NCBI GenBank assembly: GCA_029204225.1
Contig: CM055094.1
Coordinates: forward strand, 19,313,540 to 19,377,539
From: Diphasiastrum complanatum
Lineage: Eukaryota; Streptophyta; Lycopodiopsida; Lycopodiales; Lycopodiaceae
Reading direction: 5' to 3'
Length of the DNA: 64,000 nucleotides
Shown: piece by piece, positions 44,070-58,914 of the stretch
Layout: every line of letters begins with the position of its first letter
How positions within the stretch are numbered: the stretch's first letter is position 1
The notes under the pieces: model-generated
Seen by the model: only the letters and a program-made list of their open reading frames with translations
Told to the model about the DNA's origin: nothing
The model's database searches: none
Program-made: the position numbers and the translations under genes

Positions 44070-44750
44070 CCTTGTATGTCAAGCCAACTAGGCCTTGTGC
44101 CACGTAGGCTTGAGTGGACCTAGAGATCTATATATATATATATATAGGTGGGCTCAAAAGTTGCCACTTGGCAAACCACACAGGCCTACCATAGGCTTGC
44201 GTGGCAGGCCACATAGGCATGGCATGTTTTTGATGCTTCCTACATAAGCATGTCGCAGGCTACCACATAGGCTTGCCATAGGCTTGTGTGGCAAGCAAAC
44301 CAGGCTCTGCCATGTAGGCTTGAGCAGAGCTAGAGAGAGAGAGCTGGGGCTCCCAAGTTGCCATGTGGCAAGCCATGTAGGCATGTGATGAGATAAACCA
44401 TAGGCTTGCGTGGCAGGCCACATAGGCATGGCATATTTTTGATGCTTCCCACGTAAGCATGTCGCAGGATACCACATAGGCTTGCCATAGGCTTGTGTGG
44501 AAAGCCAACCAAGCTCTGCCATGTAGGCTTGAGTGGAGCTAGAGAGAGAGAGCTGGGCCTCCCAAGTTGCCATGAGGCAAGTCATGTAGGCCTATCATAG
44601 GCTTGCGTGGTAGGTCATATAGGCATGACATAGGCTTGATGCTAGTATGTTCATGCTGGTATGTTGCAGTCTGCCATATAGGCTTGACATAGGCTTGTGT
44701 GGCAAGCCAACGAAGCTATACCACGTGGGTTTGCCATGTAGGCTTGAGTG

Positions 44751-44754
<4 letters not shown>
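44001..44754 (+). repeat. GGCTTG/TGCCACATGGCA array after unit 2
   Basis: Begins inside the histone frame. It holds the same ~195-210 bp longer units as 19395-20200 but one unit fewer, and an (AT)n run near 44130. Minus-strand open frames are repeat artefacts. Confidence 0.85.

Positions 44755-44785
<31 letters not shown>
44755..44785 (+). repeat. (GA)n microsatellite, 31 bp, imperfect
   Basis: GA run interrupted once by C (44761). Confidence 0.9.
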
Positions 44786-45134
44786 GAGTCACACATGAAC
44801 TACTTCCCTGTGGTATGGCCTAGCATCAACGTTGAAAAAAATATCTGATGGAGATAAGAAGGGTCCCAAAAAATATCTGATGGAGATAAGAAGGGTCCTG
44901 AAAGCAGCCTTGTACCGAGCTGTGAGGGAGGTTACACAAGATATGACCACGCATCTGCCCTATGCAGTGAGGTGGAATATCGCTGCATTGGAGGCCCTCC
45001 ATATTGCATACGAGGACTTCCATACAAAATTGTTTGAGGATTCGATGCAGTGTTCCATTCATGGCAAGAGGGTGACACTGATGCCCAAGGACAAGCGTCT
45101 TGTCATGAGGTTTCGAAACACCTATGACAGCGGT

Positions 45135-46038
<904 letters not shown>

Positions 46039-46088
46039 TGAGTGAGGAGTCACAATGAACTACTTCCCTGTGGTATGGCCTAGCATCA

Positions 46089-46301
46089 ATGTTGAAAAAA
46101 ATATCTGATGGAGATAAGAAGGGTCCCAAGCAAATTTCAAATGAGAATCTTGCAGAGAAAGTATTGAAACCACAGTTCGCGAGGGATCCCAAAGAATCGA
46201 ACTTGAGTGTACAAGCCCAACAAAAGCACATACACCAACTCACCACACATGGGAAGATCATTAAATTTGAATTTGAAGAAAAATCATTGAAGTGTTTGTA
46301 G
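46089..46301 (+). pseudogene. Conserved 70-residue block B peptide
   Basis: Same frame as 21199-21411 (GPKQISNENLAEKVLKPQ, FEEKSLKCL), with one LAR to FAR change. Unrecognised. Confidence 0.35.
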
Positions 46302-47090
46302 ATCGATGTTTAACAAAATCATATATATTATAATCTTCACACGTGTGGAATCAAGATTTACAAGAAAATCAACTTTCTACACATAGAAAACCAAGATAGA
46401 GAAAATCACATGAGATGGACATAAGAGATGAATTCTCCACAAAGAAAGAAACTTTGATGATTATTTCTCCACTTAGGTACAACTATTTATAGCTTCCAAA
46501 ATGTCATTTGGCCACTTGCCCCAAACTTGACCTAATTTGGAAACTTCTAGATACTTTATCAAATACCTAGAAAATCTAGTCTAGATGCAATGTACCAAAA
46601 TTAGCCAATTAGAATGGGTCCAAAATCGACCTCATCCACTGATCTACTTGCCAGAGGTAGTTAAACAACTATTTAGGCCCTTATTAACAAATATGAAACT
46701 AACTCGAAGTTGAGATTCATTTTGGCCTCCAAAATTGCCAAATGAAAAACCAAACTAGTTGACAATTTTTCACACCATGTCCTCTAGACATCTCCATTGA
46801 TGAATACAATTTATAAGTTTTTGAAAGCAATGTACCAAAATTTAGCCAATTAGAATGGGTCCAAACTCGACCTCATCCACTTATCTACTTGCCAGAGGTA
46901 GTTAAACCACTATTTAGGCCCTTATTAACAAATATGAAACTAACTCGAAGTTGAGATTCATTTTGGCCTCCAAAATTGCCAAATAAAAAACCAAACTACT
47001 TGACAATTTTTCACACCATGTCCTCTAGACATCTCCATTGATGAATACAATTTATAAGTTTTTGAAAGCAATTCCGAATGCAATCAGGGT
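46302..47090 (-). repeat. Block B spacer with 240-bp tandem repeat, inverted
   Basis: Duplicate of 21412-22195, two ~240-bp units. No gene. Confidence 0.8.
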
Positions 47091-47640
47091 CATGTTTTAG
47101 CTCAGTGATCTCTCTTTCACATTACAAAAGTTTTTAAAATACATCGTTCTAGGATTCGAGAATGGATTTTGGAATGAATTATATTTCATTGAAGTTTGAA
47201 CGAGCTTGGAAATTTGAAGATTGAATGAAGCTGTAATCTAGGATTTTCAAAACTCAAAGTTGTTCATGCAAATTAAGTCATTTTTGTTAATATATTAAAA
47301 TGTTGTAATCTAGGGTTTCCAAAAACAAATTGAAAATTTGTTAAAAAAAATGCTTATTCCTTGTTACACGACTAAATAACATATAGTTAAAAAGCATATA
47401 ATGAATCTATGCTATGTTCCAAACATATGCAAGCTACATTGCATTCATTCACACTTCACAAATCATTGGAATTTGAATTTGAACGAAATCATTGAAATGA
47501 GTAGATCAATGTTTAAATGAAGCGATAAATATTATAATCTTCCCATTTAATTCAATTATATTTATATATTACTGGTGCATTAATAGGATAAAAACTCGTT
47601 ATTATTATTTTCTTTGTTTCTATTGATTCAAGCAAGCACA
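47091..47640. other. AT-rich block B spacer
   Basis: Duplicate of 22196-22745. No gene seen. Confidence 0.5.
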
Positions 47641-48407
47641 GCTCGTCTAGATGATGACCACAATGCCTCTAAGGAGAAATAGTTTTTCATTTTTTTTTAA
47701 CTTTGATTTTTCTTCAAATTCAAATTTAATGATCTTCCCATGTGTGGTGAGTTGGTGTCTGCACTTGAGTTGGGCTTGTACACTCAAGTTTGATTCTTTG
47801 CAATCCTCCCAAATTAATATAACCAGTAAGATTATTCTCAAAGCATGTACTATGAGCTAAAAACAACACTTGGAGAGTAAAGAGTTAAGAATATGTCAAA
47901 CACTTTTACACCTAGTATTTGGCAAGATCGGATTCTTTGCGATAACCCCCCCCCCCCCAATTCTTAATATAACTTCTCAAAGCATCTAGTATGAGCTACA
48001 AACAACACTTGGTAAGTCTTAAGACTTGGAGAGTAAAGAGTATGCATTTGTCAAATACTTTTACACCTAGCATTTGGCAAGTTAGACGCAATGGTAGTAA
48101 TTATAAGAATGAGTTAGACAAGCTTGTGAAGCCATCTAGAGGTGATTTGTTGTTTAGTTGCCTAGCTACATATCAAGCTACCCCAAGTTACCAAACAGTT
48201 TACTATTATTTTGAGTGACAACCATGAAGCTATCATGATTTGAAATGACATCAATATATTAAGCTACTCCCAAGTTTACCCTTTCCCAGGAAGCTTCTCT
48301 CTTGAAACTATAGCAAAAAGCTCTTATTCAAAGGAACAATCAAGGGTCGAGTACTTACCATACGAGATGAAGACCAACAAGTAGGGCAAGGAAAGAAGAT
48401 GTACGGT
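47641..48407. other. Block D spacer
   Basis: Duplicate of 22750-23523, with a C run of 13 at 47946-47958. A block B-like peptide frame (NLSVQAQLKCRHQLTTHGK) is readable on the minus strand at 47647-47841. No recognised gene. Confidence 0.5.
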
Positions 48408-48620
48408 TTACTTTGCTATGTGCTTGGAGGTATGCTGAGCATGCTTGGAATATGAAGAACAGGTGTTTTCCAAAAATATTAGTAGTCTCACAAAAAGGCT
48501 TGGAGTAACATTAGAATTTGGAAGTGGTGCACCTACTTTGGATGGATGATCACTAACAAACAATTTCTGTCTAGTCCTTTTGCGGTGATATGTTCCCTCT
48601 TGTCGATATGATATTTTCAT
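48408..48620 (-). pseudogene. Conserved MKISYRQ frame, copy 2
   Basis: 70-residue frame, KISYRQEGTYHRKRTRQK to KHAQHTSKHIAK. Same length and C-terminus as 58261-58473. Unrecognised. Confidence 0.35.
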
Positions 48621-48905
48621 TGTGTCTAAATATTTTTTGAACAGAATATGTGTAACCTAATTATTGTTGATTTTGATTTAATGAGCATTCAATGTTCATT
48701 TAATACATTAAATCAAATATCAACGATGAGAACATATATATATACACAATGAGAAGAAGGTATATCTAGATCATAGATTATGAACTAAAGTGGACATTTC
48801 AAAAGCAGTGGAGAGATAGATTAGCAGTTGAGTGCCATATACATTGGCCCTAGATGACTATAATGGTCAATCTTAAAAACTCCAATCAACAAATGTTGAT
48901 GTTTT
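48621..48905 (-). other. Block A 3' spacer, shortened
   Basis: Inverse of 5050-5381. It joins block A directly in the TTTTCGACCAGC region, so about the last 25 residues of the block A protein are deleted here. No gene. Confidence 0.5.
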
Positions 48906-50342
48906 CGACCAGCAAATGCTTTTGATCTCTGGGTGTAAGCCTTATCAGCATTGATGATAAAGCCTGAAGTGCACATCTCTTCGAAGATTTGTATGGAGTC
49001 TGCAGGAAAGTATTGTATCCGTAAATAGATCCTGGTATCCTCCATGTGAAGCACCGGTTTGTTGGGATTGATGAAAAATTGTGGATCCTGCTCAAACCTT
49101 CGGCCCATGACAGTCATCAGAAACTGGCAGAACTTGTGTTGTAGCTTGATTGTAGGATCGTCAGAATCGGAAGTTAATTTGCAAAAATTCTTGATGGATG
49201 TATTGCATTCCTTCTGAGAAGAGAACGAGCCATCTATTATCGCAAAGTTGCAAGGATATGCTGATATGTTGTCTTCCGATCTCCATGCTAGCGCTCGTCT
49301 TCTACGAAAACTTGGGTCGAAAGAAGGATCATTCTGAATTTGCTTTGGTGATTGATCAAGCATTTCATAGACGTACGTATCTTTGAGGAATGGAGCTCTC
49401 CAACCGGTCGACGCAATTAACTCTGGCTGAGAAGAGCTCCCGATCGAATTAGATGCCGTCGTTGGAATTGACTTGTCCCCGTCTTTTCGTCCTATCAGAG
49501 TCGACTTACTGACATGCTTATGATTTTGCTCACGTAGCCAGTTGAAGCAGTTTCGAGTCAGTATTTGTCTTCGACCAGTGAATGCTTTTGATCTCAGGGT
49601 GTACATGTAACCCTCATCAGCATTGATGATAAATCCTGAAGTGCACATCTCTTCGAAGATATGTATGGAGTCTGCAGGAAAGTATTGAATCCGTAAATAG
49701 ATCCTGGTATCCTCCATGTGAAGGACCGCTTTGTTGGGATTGATGGAAAATTGTGGATCTTGCTCAAACCTTTGGCCCATGACAGTCATCAGAAACTGGC
49801 AGAACTTGTGTTGTAGCTAGATTGTGGGATCACGAGAATCGGAACTCAGTTCCCAGAAATTATTGATTGATGTATGACATTCCTTCTGAGAAGAGAACGA
49901 GCCATCTATTATCGCAAAGTTGCAAGGATATGCTGATATGTTGTCTTCCGATCTCCATGCTCGTCTTCTACGAAATCTTGGGTCGAAAGAAGGATCATTC
50001 TGGACTTGCTTTGGTGCTTGCTCAAGCCTTTCATTCACGTGCGTATCTTTGAGGACTGGAGCTCTCCAACCAGTAGACGCCATTAATTCTGGCTGAGAAG
50101 AGCTCCCGATCAAATTAGATGTCGTCGTTGGAACTGACTTGTCCGCGTCTTTGCGTCCTACCAGAATCGAATTACTGATATCATGTGCCTCCAAATCTCT
50201 TCCGCATATAGATTTCGTAGTTTCTGATATTTTGGCCAAACGGATTTTCTCAGCCGCCGATACTATGTTCATTTCTAGGTCCTGCTCCATCTTCCTAAGC
50301 CGATGTTGGATCAACAATCCTTTTCTGAGACTCTTCAGCCTC
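48906..50342 (-). pseudogene. Block A two-repeat coiled-coil gene, most open copy (A5)
   Basis: Two long frames: 49817-50342 (coiled coil plus the first half of repeat 1) and 48821-49789 (rest of repeat 1 through repeat 2, 322 residues). They are separated by one CAG to TAG change in the TIQLQHK region near 49816. A 2-nt loss in the IVDLQH region also puts the coiled-coil start out of phase with the acceptor. The C-terminus is lost by deletion. Both repeats are readable end to end: two WRAP motifs, two FRRRRA motifs, two MEDTRIYLRIQYFPADS motifs. Confidence 0.7.
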
Positions 50343-50394
50343 CTGTAAATGACAAAAATAAGAGGCGAAATCAGAAGGACAGAGAACATCGATA

Positions 50395-51560
<1,166 letters not shown>

Positions 51561-52226
51561 ATGGCAAGTTAGACACAATGATAAATTCATGAGAATAAGT
51601 TAGTGAAGCTCAAAAAGTTATTTGGAGTGAGTTCTTGCCGAGTCCCAATTTGTTACCTTGCTATTTGTCAACTTGCCCCAAGATAAGGTGAAAAAAACCT
51701 TTTAATATTACGAATGACAACCACGAAGCTATCATAGTTTCAATCAACATAGATATAATTAAACAACAAAAATCATCACATACATGGAAACATTACAAAA
51801 AATCACAATATCACGCTTTACTGCCATGCTGCCATGGATGCTTTTTAGGAAATGAAAACAAACTCTGATGGGAGAAGATTTGATGCTGGCACTTCCTTCC
51901 TCAGGCATGGAAATGAAATTCAGAAGCCTTGAAAAGCTATAACTTCAAAGGATCGATTTTCCATCTTTTAGTGGCGATCTATCATTTGATATGACAGTGC
52001 TTGATTACTCCTTCGCATCCTTGGACACCATCTACATACATCCACCACGGATCCGGAGCGCCATTATCATCCATTTTCAAAAACCCTAAGCTACCAAGAT
52101 CTGCTACATTACACAAAAATCGTCACATCTAGCACAAGCCAAATACTGAGGGGTAGTGCTCCTGAAACTTGTCAAAATCCCACATTCAACACCGATTTGG
52201 GTTTAAAGCTCGCTACTAGTACGTTA
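51561..52226. other. Spacer before E5
   Basis: Duplicate of 26721-27280. No gene seen. Confidence 0.5.
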
Positions 52227-52529
52227 CTACGACGAAACATCATCGTTTTCACATCCTATCAGAACGACATTTCTCCAAATTTTTCCACAAATTTCTAGTC
52301 TCCATACACTGCCGAGCAATATTCTACATACACTACTCATAGAGCCGAGCCCCCATACTTTGCATTCACTATGGACCGAGCTGAGTGTCCATACTCTGCA
52401 TACAAAGTTGACTGAGCCGAGTCCATCCGAAGACGACCGATTCGAAGCCCTCCACAGTCGACCGAGCCGAGACTCCACTTGTCTGTTACCAGAGCCGAAC
52501 CTTCAACAAAGTTATCAGCCGAGTCTAGA
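52227..52529 (+). repeat. E5 leader, shortened
   Basis: Duplicate of 27350-27657 with two 36-bp type units. Confidence 0.7.
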
Positions 52530-53250
52530 ACCTATCTGCCACAACATCTTCCAGTTCTGATGACCCAACTCAAGACAGAATTGACATCACCATGGAAAGC
52601 CTCGATATCTATGAGATGAACACTTGGTACGAGGAGGCACACTAGTTCCTGAGCCACATAGAGTTCTAACTTCCTCTTTTGATCAGTGGCTATCAGAACC
52701 CATTTCGATTGCATATTGCTTATAACCCCACCGACAAATTTTCCAGTTCATGTTACCTCCTAACCAAAATTTTGTCTATATTATCCCTATTTCTGGAGCT
52801 GACCTCAATACATTTGGCTTCCCTAGGGGGCCGAACACAATTAGTAGGACCCTCAAACAAATTGAATCCATAGCATACTTCAAATACATAGACCCCTCAG
52901 CGGACAAATGGAAAAAAAGATGGTTACCGTATTGAGGTCATAAATGATAAGCCCTTAGTTGCTCCATGTGCCTATCTAGCAAAATATACACAGCGCTATA
53001 GGTCCAAGATCACGCGTATCCCCATGAAACTATTCCACATGATGGTTGATTCTAGACTACACAATGAGAACCTTTATGATTGGGCCCAGTTTGCTTCCAA
53101 CTGCCTCCATGACTATATCAAGAACAAGCAAACATCCACGTTATTAGGCTATCTTCTGATAGATGTCACTTTGCAGCAGTTGAGCCACCGACCTCGAGCT
53201 TGAGACCAGTTGATAGTAGCAGATAAAAGCGACTCCCTCAGAACCAGCGA
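52530..53250 (+). pseudogene. Unrecognised gene E, truncated (copy E4)
   Basis: Duplicate of 27658-28382. The start ATG is CTA or ATC-like (the CCTATCTGCC context) and codon 38 is TAG. PISGADLNTFGFPRG and the YIDPSADKWKK region are kept. It ends at the same copia join. Confidence 0.55.
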
Positions 53251-53254
53251 TCCA

Positions 53255-54462
53255 CTATTCTGACCTTGAGTGTGACGCTTCTGTTGTTGCTACTACACTT
53301 GATTCTTGACCTTGGAATAGTCTTTCTTCTTGGTGTACAGGGCCATGGATTTGTTTTTGATGGACAGGCCGTTTGTCTTTCTGCGCATTTCTTCCTGAAG
53401 AAGATGACCGATCACCTTTTGAAGAGTGAGGCCGGGTTGTGTGGAGATCATCACCCCTTTAGCAATGATCTTGCCATCCTTGTTGATCTTACATGTATTT
53501 GTGGTAAACTCCACAATCAAACCATTGTCAAGCAATTGCCCTACACTAAACAAGTTCTTAGTGATACTGAAAATGTAAAGCACTCCATCAATCTTGATCT
53601 TCCTTGAAGATCCCAAGCAAAAAGGTATGGATCCTATTCCTTCTATCTTATAAGCATAATTATTTGCTATACAAATTCACGTGATAGGTCCTTCCTAGGT
53701 AGATAAGGTTGAAAAATACTCCCTCTTACTTGTCATGTGGGAGGTAGCCCCACTATCTATCCACCAAGGGTCCTCACCTCTTATGCTTGAAGATGAGAAA
53801 CTTGACATCATGACGAAATCTTCATGAGACCTATCCTCTTCCTCTTGACCAAGGTTTTCTTGACTTTGAGTTTGTTTCTTCTTGAAGCACTCCGAGGCAT
53901 AGTGCCCTGTCTTGCCAAAAAAGTAGCATTTGATCTTTGACTTATCCTTCTTTGGCTTGCTCGAGCTTTGACTTGGTTCTTCTTGAATGCAACGCCTTTG
54001 CCTTTGTATTTTCTCTTGATCTTGATGAAAAGAGCCTTGTCATGTCCATCCTTGACTTGATGTGAGTTCTCCTACTCTCCTCGACCATGAGGAATCCTTG
54101 GAGATCTTCAAGTGAAGGCAACTTGCCCATGATTGCATAGCCTTGCACCAAGTTAGCGAAATCCATACTTAAACCATTCAAGATTGGTTGAACAAGTTCA
54201 CTTTCCTTAATGGAATCTCCTATGTAAGCAAGCTCTTTGTTTAAGTCCTTGACTCTCAGCACATATGGATTTGATTCTTCAAGGATATCAACCTTGAAGT
54301 ATTCTTGGATTCATATATCTTTTGAAGAGTTTCCCATGATTCTTGAGCCAAGATGCAAGCACCTACCTCCTTAAGAAGCTCATGAGCCACATTCATTTTA
54401 TACAATGGAGAGCAACCTTCCACCTCCTTTTGTATTTTGTACGAGATAAGTTGAATCATCAT
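53255..54462 (-). pseudogene. Ty1/copia gag-protease relic (copy 3)
   Basis: Duplicate of 28399-29783. Protease DSGAT codons at 53743-53757. GSSRKIKIDGVLYIFSITKN and the gag-like LQEEMRRKTNG end are present. About 40 bp coding EKLSLNDGDDK are missing near 54040, and the gag 5' end is cut at 54462, where the other copy continues to 29783. Shifted frames throughout. Confidence 0.85.
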
Positions 54463-55215
54463 GCAATAATCAATCCAAATATCTCACAAATCGAGCAAAA
54501 TTGAACACAATCTTGACTAGAATTGCATTCACTTGATGAGCACTTGTCAAAAACTTTGGGCTGACCCTAAAATTTAATTTCTAAGATCTCAATAAGTCTA
54601 AGAACTAACTATGATAGTACCAAAGATAAGGATCTACCTTCCTTTTGAATGATTGAAAACTACGTGGCAGACCTACATGGTAGACCTATGTCCCTTTGTG
54701 TGAATATTTTCTGGATCCAAACATCTAGTGTGTGGCTATCAGGCTAGAGATAGCATGATATATTAATCTCAACATCAATTAGAGCGAGCTTCTGATCCAT
54801 TTGAACACGAAACTTACAAGACTATTTGCTTCATGATGTAAATGTGAATCCAACCTATCAACAATGTGATTACCTAGTGCACAATGTATCACTATCATCA
54901 CGTGGCAGAAAGTGATTCACTTTTGTGCATATGTTCCATAGAGATGTGAGATACTTTACCTACCATAGGCTTGAAAAAATTGGAAGGTAAAGATAGGGAT
55001 CTACCTTCCTTTTGATTGATTGATTTAGTGGTGATCTATTATTTGCTACGACCATGCTTGATTACTCCTTCGCATCCTTGGACACCATCTACATACATCC
55101 ACCATGGATCCAGAGTGCCATCATCATCCATTTTCAAAAACCCTAAGCTGCCGAGATCTGCTACAATACACAAAAATCGTCACATCTAGCACGAGCCAAG
55201 TGCTGAGGGGTAGTG
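54463..55215. other. Spacer with block A upstream fragment
   Basis: Duplicate of 29870-30627. No gene seen. The similarity to the first copy ends at about 55216. Confidence 0.5.
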
Positions 55216-55988
55216 CACCGCAAATAGGCTTCAAAAAATTGGAAGGTAATTTGGTTGTACAAGAAGCAAGTGTTAAAGATTGTGCTCTCTTTCTCTTACC
55301 TTAAATGGTGCAAAAAAGCTACTAGAATATTGAACCAATAATATCATTAGCTACATTCAAATGTGCTAAGATAACACGAAAGTGCAGCACAAATTGCTTA
55401 TAATAGGCTACTTGCAAATGATCATAATCATGGTGAGCTGCAAACTCAATCTTTGCCATTACAAATTAGCCTACATTTGGTATAAATAGCTTCTTTTCCA
55501 CCAAAAAGAAACTTTCAGAAGAAGTTGATTTGTAGAAAAACTAGAATTTCAACCTCATAAAACTCTTTAAGAATCTAGGTCTTTAATTTTCTCATTTGGT
55601 GTAGCTATGTATGTAAGCAAATGTTGCAGAACATTACAAAAAGTCACAATATCATGCTTTACTGCCATGCATGCTTTTTAGGAAATGCAAACAAACTCTG
55701 ATGGGAGAAGATTTGATGCTGGCACTTCCTTCTTCAGGCATGGAAATGGAATTCAGAAGCTTCGAAAAGCCATAGCTTCAAAGGATTGATTTTCCATCTT
55801 TTAGTGGTGATCTATCATTTGCTACAACCATGCTTGATTACTCCTTCGCATCCTTGGACACCATCTACATACATCCACCATGGATCCAGAGCGCCATCAT
55901 CATCCATTTTCAAAAACCCTAAGCTGCCGAGATCTGCTACATTACACAAAAATCGTCACATCTAGCACGAGCCAAGTGTTGAGGGGTA
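55216..55988. other. Single-copy-like spacer
   Basis: One of the few stretches (55216-55620) with no second copy in the window. On the minus strand about 55344-55475 a short frame reads AKIEFAAHHDYDHLQVAYY and then FRVILAHLNVAND, which looks protein-like but is not recognised. From 55620 it resembles 26920-27280. Confidence 0.35.
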
Positions 55989-56348
55989 GTGCTACTGGAG
56001 CTTGTCAAAACGACACATTCAACACTGATTTGGGTTGAAAGCTCTCTACTAGTACGTTATCGCGAAGAAACATCATCATTTCCACATCCTATCAGAGCGA
56101 CATTGCTCCAAATTTTTCCACAAATTTCTAGTCTCCATACACTACCGAGCAATACTCTACATACACTGCTCATAGAGCCGAGCCCCCATACTCTGCAATC
56201 ACCGTGGACCGAGCCGAGCGTCCATACTATGCATTCATTCTGGACCAAGTTGAGCGTCGATACTCTGCATACAAAGTTGACTGAGCCGAGTCCATCAAAA
56301 GTCGACCGATCCAAAGCCCTCCACTGTCGATCGAGCCGAGAATCCACT
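55989..56348 (+). repeat. E5 leader fused to block C (chimera 3)
   Basis: Third copy of the E5/C chimera, same join AATCCACTTG/TAAATAGATT. Confidence 0.8.
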
Positions 56349-57540
56349 TGTAAATAGATTTTAAAAACCATACTATGGTATTTAAAGATAAGTTTGACCA
56401 GATAGTCTCTATTTATGGGGAGACTAATGTACTCCCGTCATCGATGGTTTGCTCGACGAAAGTTATGGAACAACTACATGATTCTAAGTATGAGCTTTTT
56501 CATCTTGTTTTGAAATCTCGTATCCATTGTGATGTGAATGATGATGTGAATGTGTTAACATGCTTTAACACCAAAAATTAGCATCAAGAACAACTTTTAA
56601 TGCAAGATTTAAAACAAGAGTTTAATGATGTTTTTCCTAAATAGCTAAGATTTTCCGAGGTACATACTTCTAATTATATTGCAGTCCGTTGTTAGCACAT
56701 AATCAAATTTTTCTGAAATGAAATCTTTGAAATGTTTTAGACAAGAGCAAGAACATAAAGATAGATTTTCAATTTCAAAATTGCAGAAAACATCAAACAA
56801 AAAGTACCATTCACTTTTGATGTTAGGTAAGTATGACCAAGCAAACACAATATCATGGAAGGACTTGTGTATATAAGGCCAAAGATCTGTAATAAAATAC
56901 GACTGTAAAAGTGTCATACATGAACGGTCTCAAACATTCTATTACAGTAGCGTAAATGTAAAAATATCTTTGCCTTGTCCTTATGCGTGCTGAGCTGTAG
57001 TCGATCCACCGTATTCCTAGTGAGAGTTCTTCTATGCAGATCCTCAACATCCTGCGAGCCAGTTAATCCCTGTAAAAGTTTAGTCTTTTAGCCGGTAAGT
57101 CTTCTTTTGCACCACTCCCTTGTCCTTTCTTTCCTTTATATCATGTATACTTCTTTATTTTTCCCATATTTTGTCCAGAAACCACCGAACTAGGGTTGTT
57201 TAGGTTGAAAGAACCAGGCCTTTCATTTCAGTTTTGGAAGAATTTATCTTGGACAGCGAAAAAATTTGGTCTTTTGAGGAGGCATTCAATCTCTCTGATG
57301 TTTTCAGCATCTCCTAAGTTGGCAAGGAGTTTAGCAGAAGGGTTTGCAGCAAATCAATCATGTGCTGGCGTAAAAAGAGAAAAGTAGGTGTGACTTGACA
57401 ACATCTCTGGCGAGCTTGTGTAGCCAAAGAAGAAAGCCATTCATCTAATTTTGGAAGAATGCACTAGGGAAGAATTTACTAAGATTGTTCATCATGAAAC
57501 ACGATGACCCAAAAAAAAAAAAATGACATGGAGACCCATT
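56349..57540 (+). mobile_element. Ty3/gypsy relic (block C, chimera 3)
   Basis: Frame 56375-56581 equals 31014-31220, with the inserted DVND codons; LKQEFNDVFPK follows. Tail cut at 57540 in GACATGGAGACCCATT, where block A sequence begins. Confidence 0.7.
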
Positions 57541-57919
57541 TAGGATACCAGGATCTATTTATGGATTCAATACTTTCCTGTAGACTCCATACATATCTCT
57601 CAAGCTACAACACAAGTTCTGCCAGTTTCTGATGACTGTCATGGGCCGAAGGTTTGAGTAGGATCCACAATTTTTCATCAATCCCAACAAACCGGCGCTT
57701 CACATGGAGGATACCAGGATCTATTTACGAATACAATACTTTCCTGCAGACTCCATACAAATCTTCGAAGAGATGTGCACTTCAGGCTTTATCATCAATG
57801 CTGATAAGGCTTACACCCAGAGATCAAAAGCATTTGCTGGTCGAAGACAAATGCTAACTCGAACCTGCTCCAAGTGGCTGCGCGAGCAATATCATAAGCA
57901 TGATGCCCACTATTCCTGA
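57541..57919 (+). pseudogene. Block A C-terminal fragment (copy A6)
   Basis: A ~60-bp piece of repeat 1 (DTRIYL, FPVDSIHIS) is joined to the end of repeat 2 (QLMTVMGRRFE with a stop at Gln, MEDTRIYLRIQYFPADSIQ, TRTCSKWLREQYHKHD) and the native stop at 57917-57919. The join lies in sequence shared by the two repeats, so it looks like deletion by recombination between repeats. Confidence 0.65.
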
Positions 57920-58260
57920 ACAAATGTTATGAAGAAAATTCTTTAGGCGCAATTTTTTGAATTGAGTACATTGAAAACATCAACATTTGTTGATTGGAGC
58001 TTTTAAGATTGACCATTATAGTCATCTAGGGCCAATGTATATGGCACTCAACTGCTAATCTATCTCTCCACTGCTTTTGAAATGTCCACTTTAGTTCATA
58101 ATCTATGATCTAGATATACCTTCTTCCCGTTGTGTATATATATATGTTCTCATCGTTGATATTTGATTTAATGTATTAAATGAAAATTGAATGCCCATTA
58201 AATCAAAATCAACAATAATTAGGTTACACATATTCTCTTCAAAAAATATTTAGACACACA
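57920..58260 (+). other. Block A 3' spacer
   Basis: Direct copy of 5050-5381. No gene. Confidence 0.5.
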
Positions 58261-58473
58261 ATGAAAATATCATATCGACAAGAGGGAACATATCACGGCA
58301 AAAGGACTAGACAGAAATTGTTTGTTAGTGATCATCCATCCAAAGTAGGCGCACCACTTCCAAATTCTAATGTTACTCCAAGCCTTTTTGTGAGACTACT
58401 AATATTTTTTGAAAACACATGTTCTTCATATTCCAAGCATGCTCAGCATACCTCCAAGCACATAGCAAAGTAA
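58261..58473 (+). pseudogene. Conserved MKISYRQ frame, copy 3
   Basis: 70 residues, KISYRQEGTYHGKRTRQK to HTSKHIAK. Starts at ATG 58261. It lies about 340 bp after the block A stop, on the same strand as block A, as in the other two copies. Unrecognised. Confidence 0.35.
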
Positions 58474-58914
58474 ACCGTACATCTTCTTTCCTTGCCCTAC
58501 TTGTTGGTCTTCATCTCGTATGGTAAGTACTCGACCCTTGACTGTTCCTTTGAATAAGAGCTTTTTGCTATAGTTTCAAGAGAGAAGCTTCCTGGGAAAG
58601 GGTCAACTTGGGAGTAGCTTAATATATTGATGTCATTTCAAATCATGATAGCTTCATGGTTGTCACTCAAAATAATAGTAAACTGTTTGGTAACTTGGGG
58701 TAGCTTGATATGTAGCTAGGCAACTAAACAAAAAATCACCTCTAGATGGCTTCACAAGCTTGTCTAACTCATTCTTATAATTACTACCATTGCGTCTAAC
58801 TTGCCAAATGCTAGGTGTAAAAGTATTTGGCAAATGCATAACTCTTTACTCTCCAAGTCTTAAGACTTACCAAGTGTTGTTTGTAGCTCATACAAGATGC
58901 TTTGAGAAGTTATA
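58474..58914. other. Block D spacer
   Basis: Inverse of 23085-23523. No gene. It ends at an inversion point where minus-strand block A begins. Confidence 0.5.
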
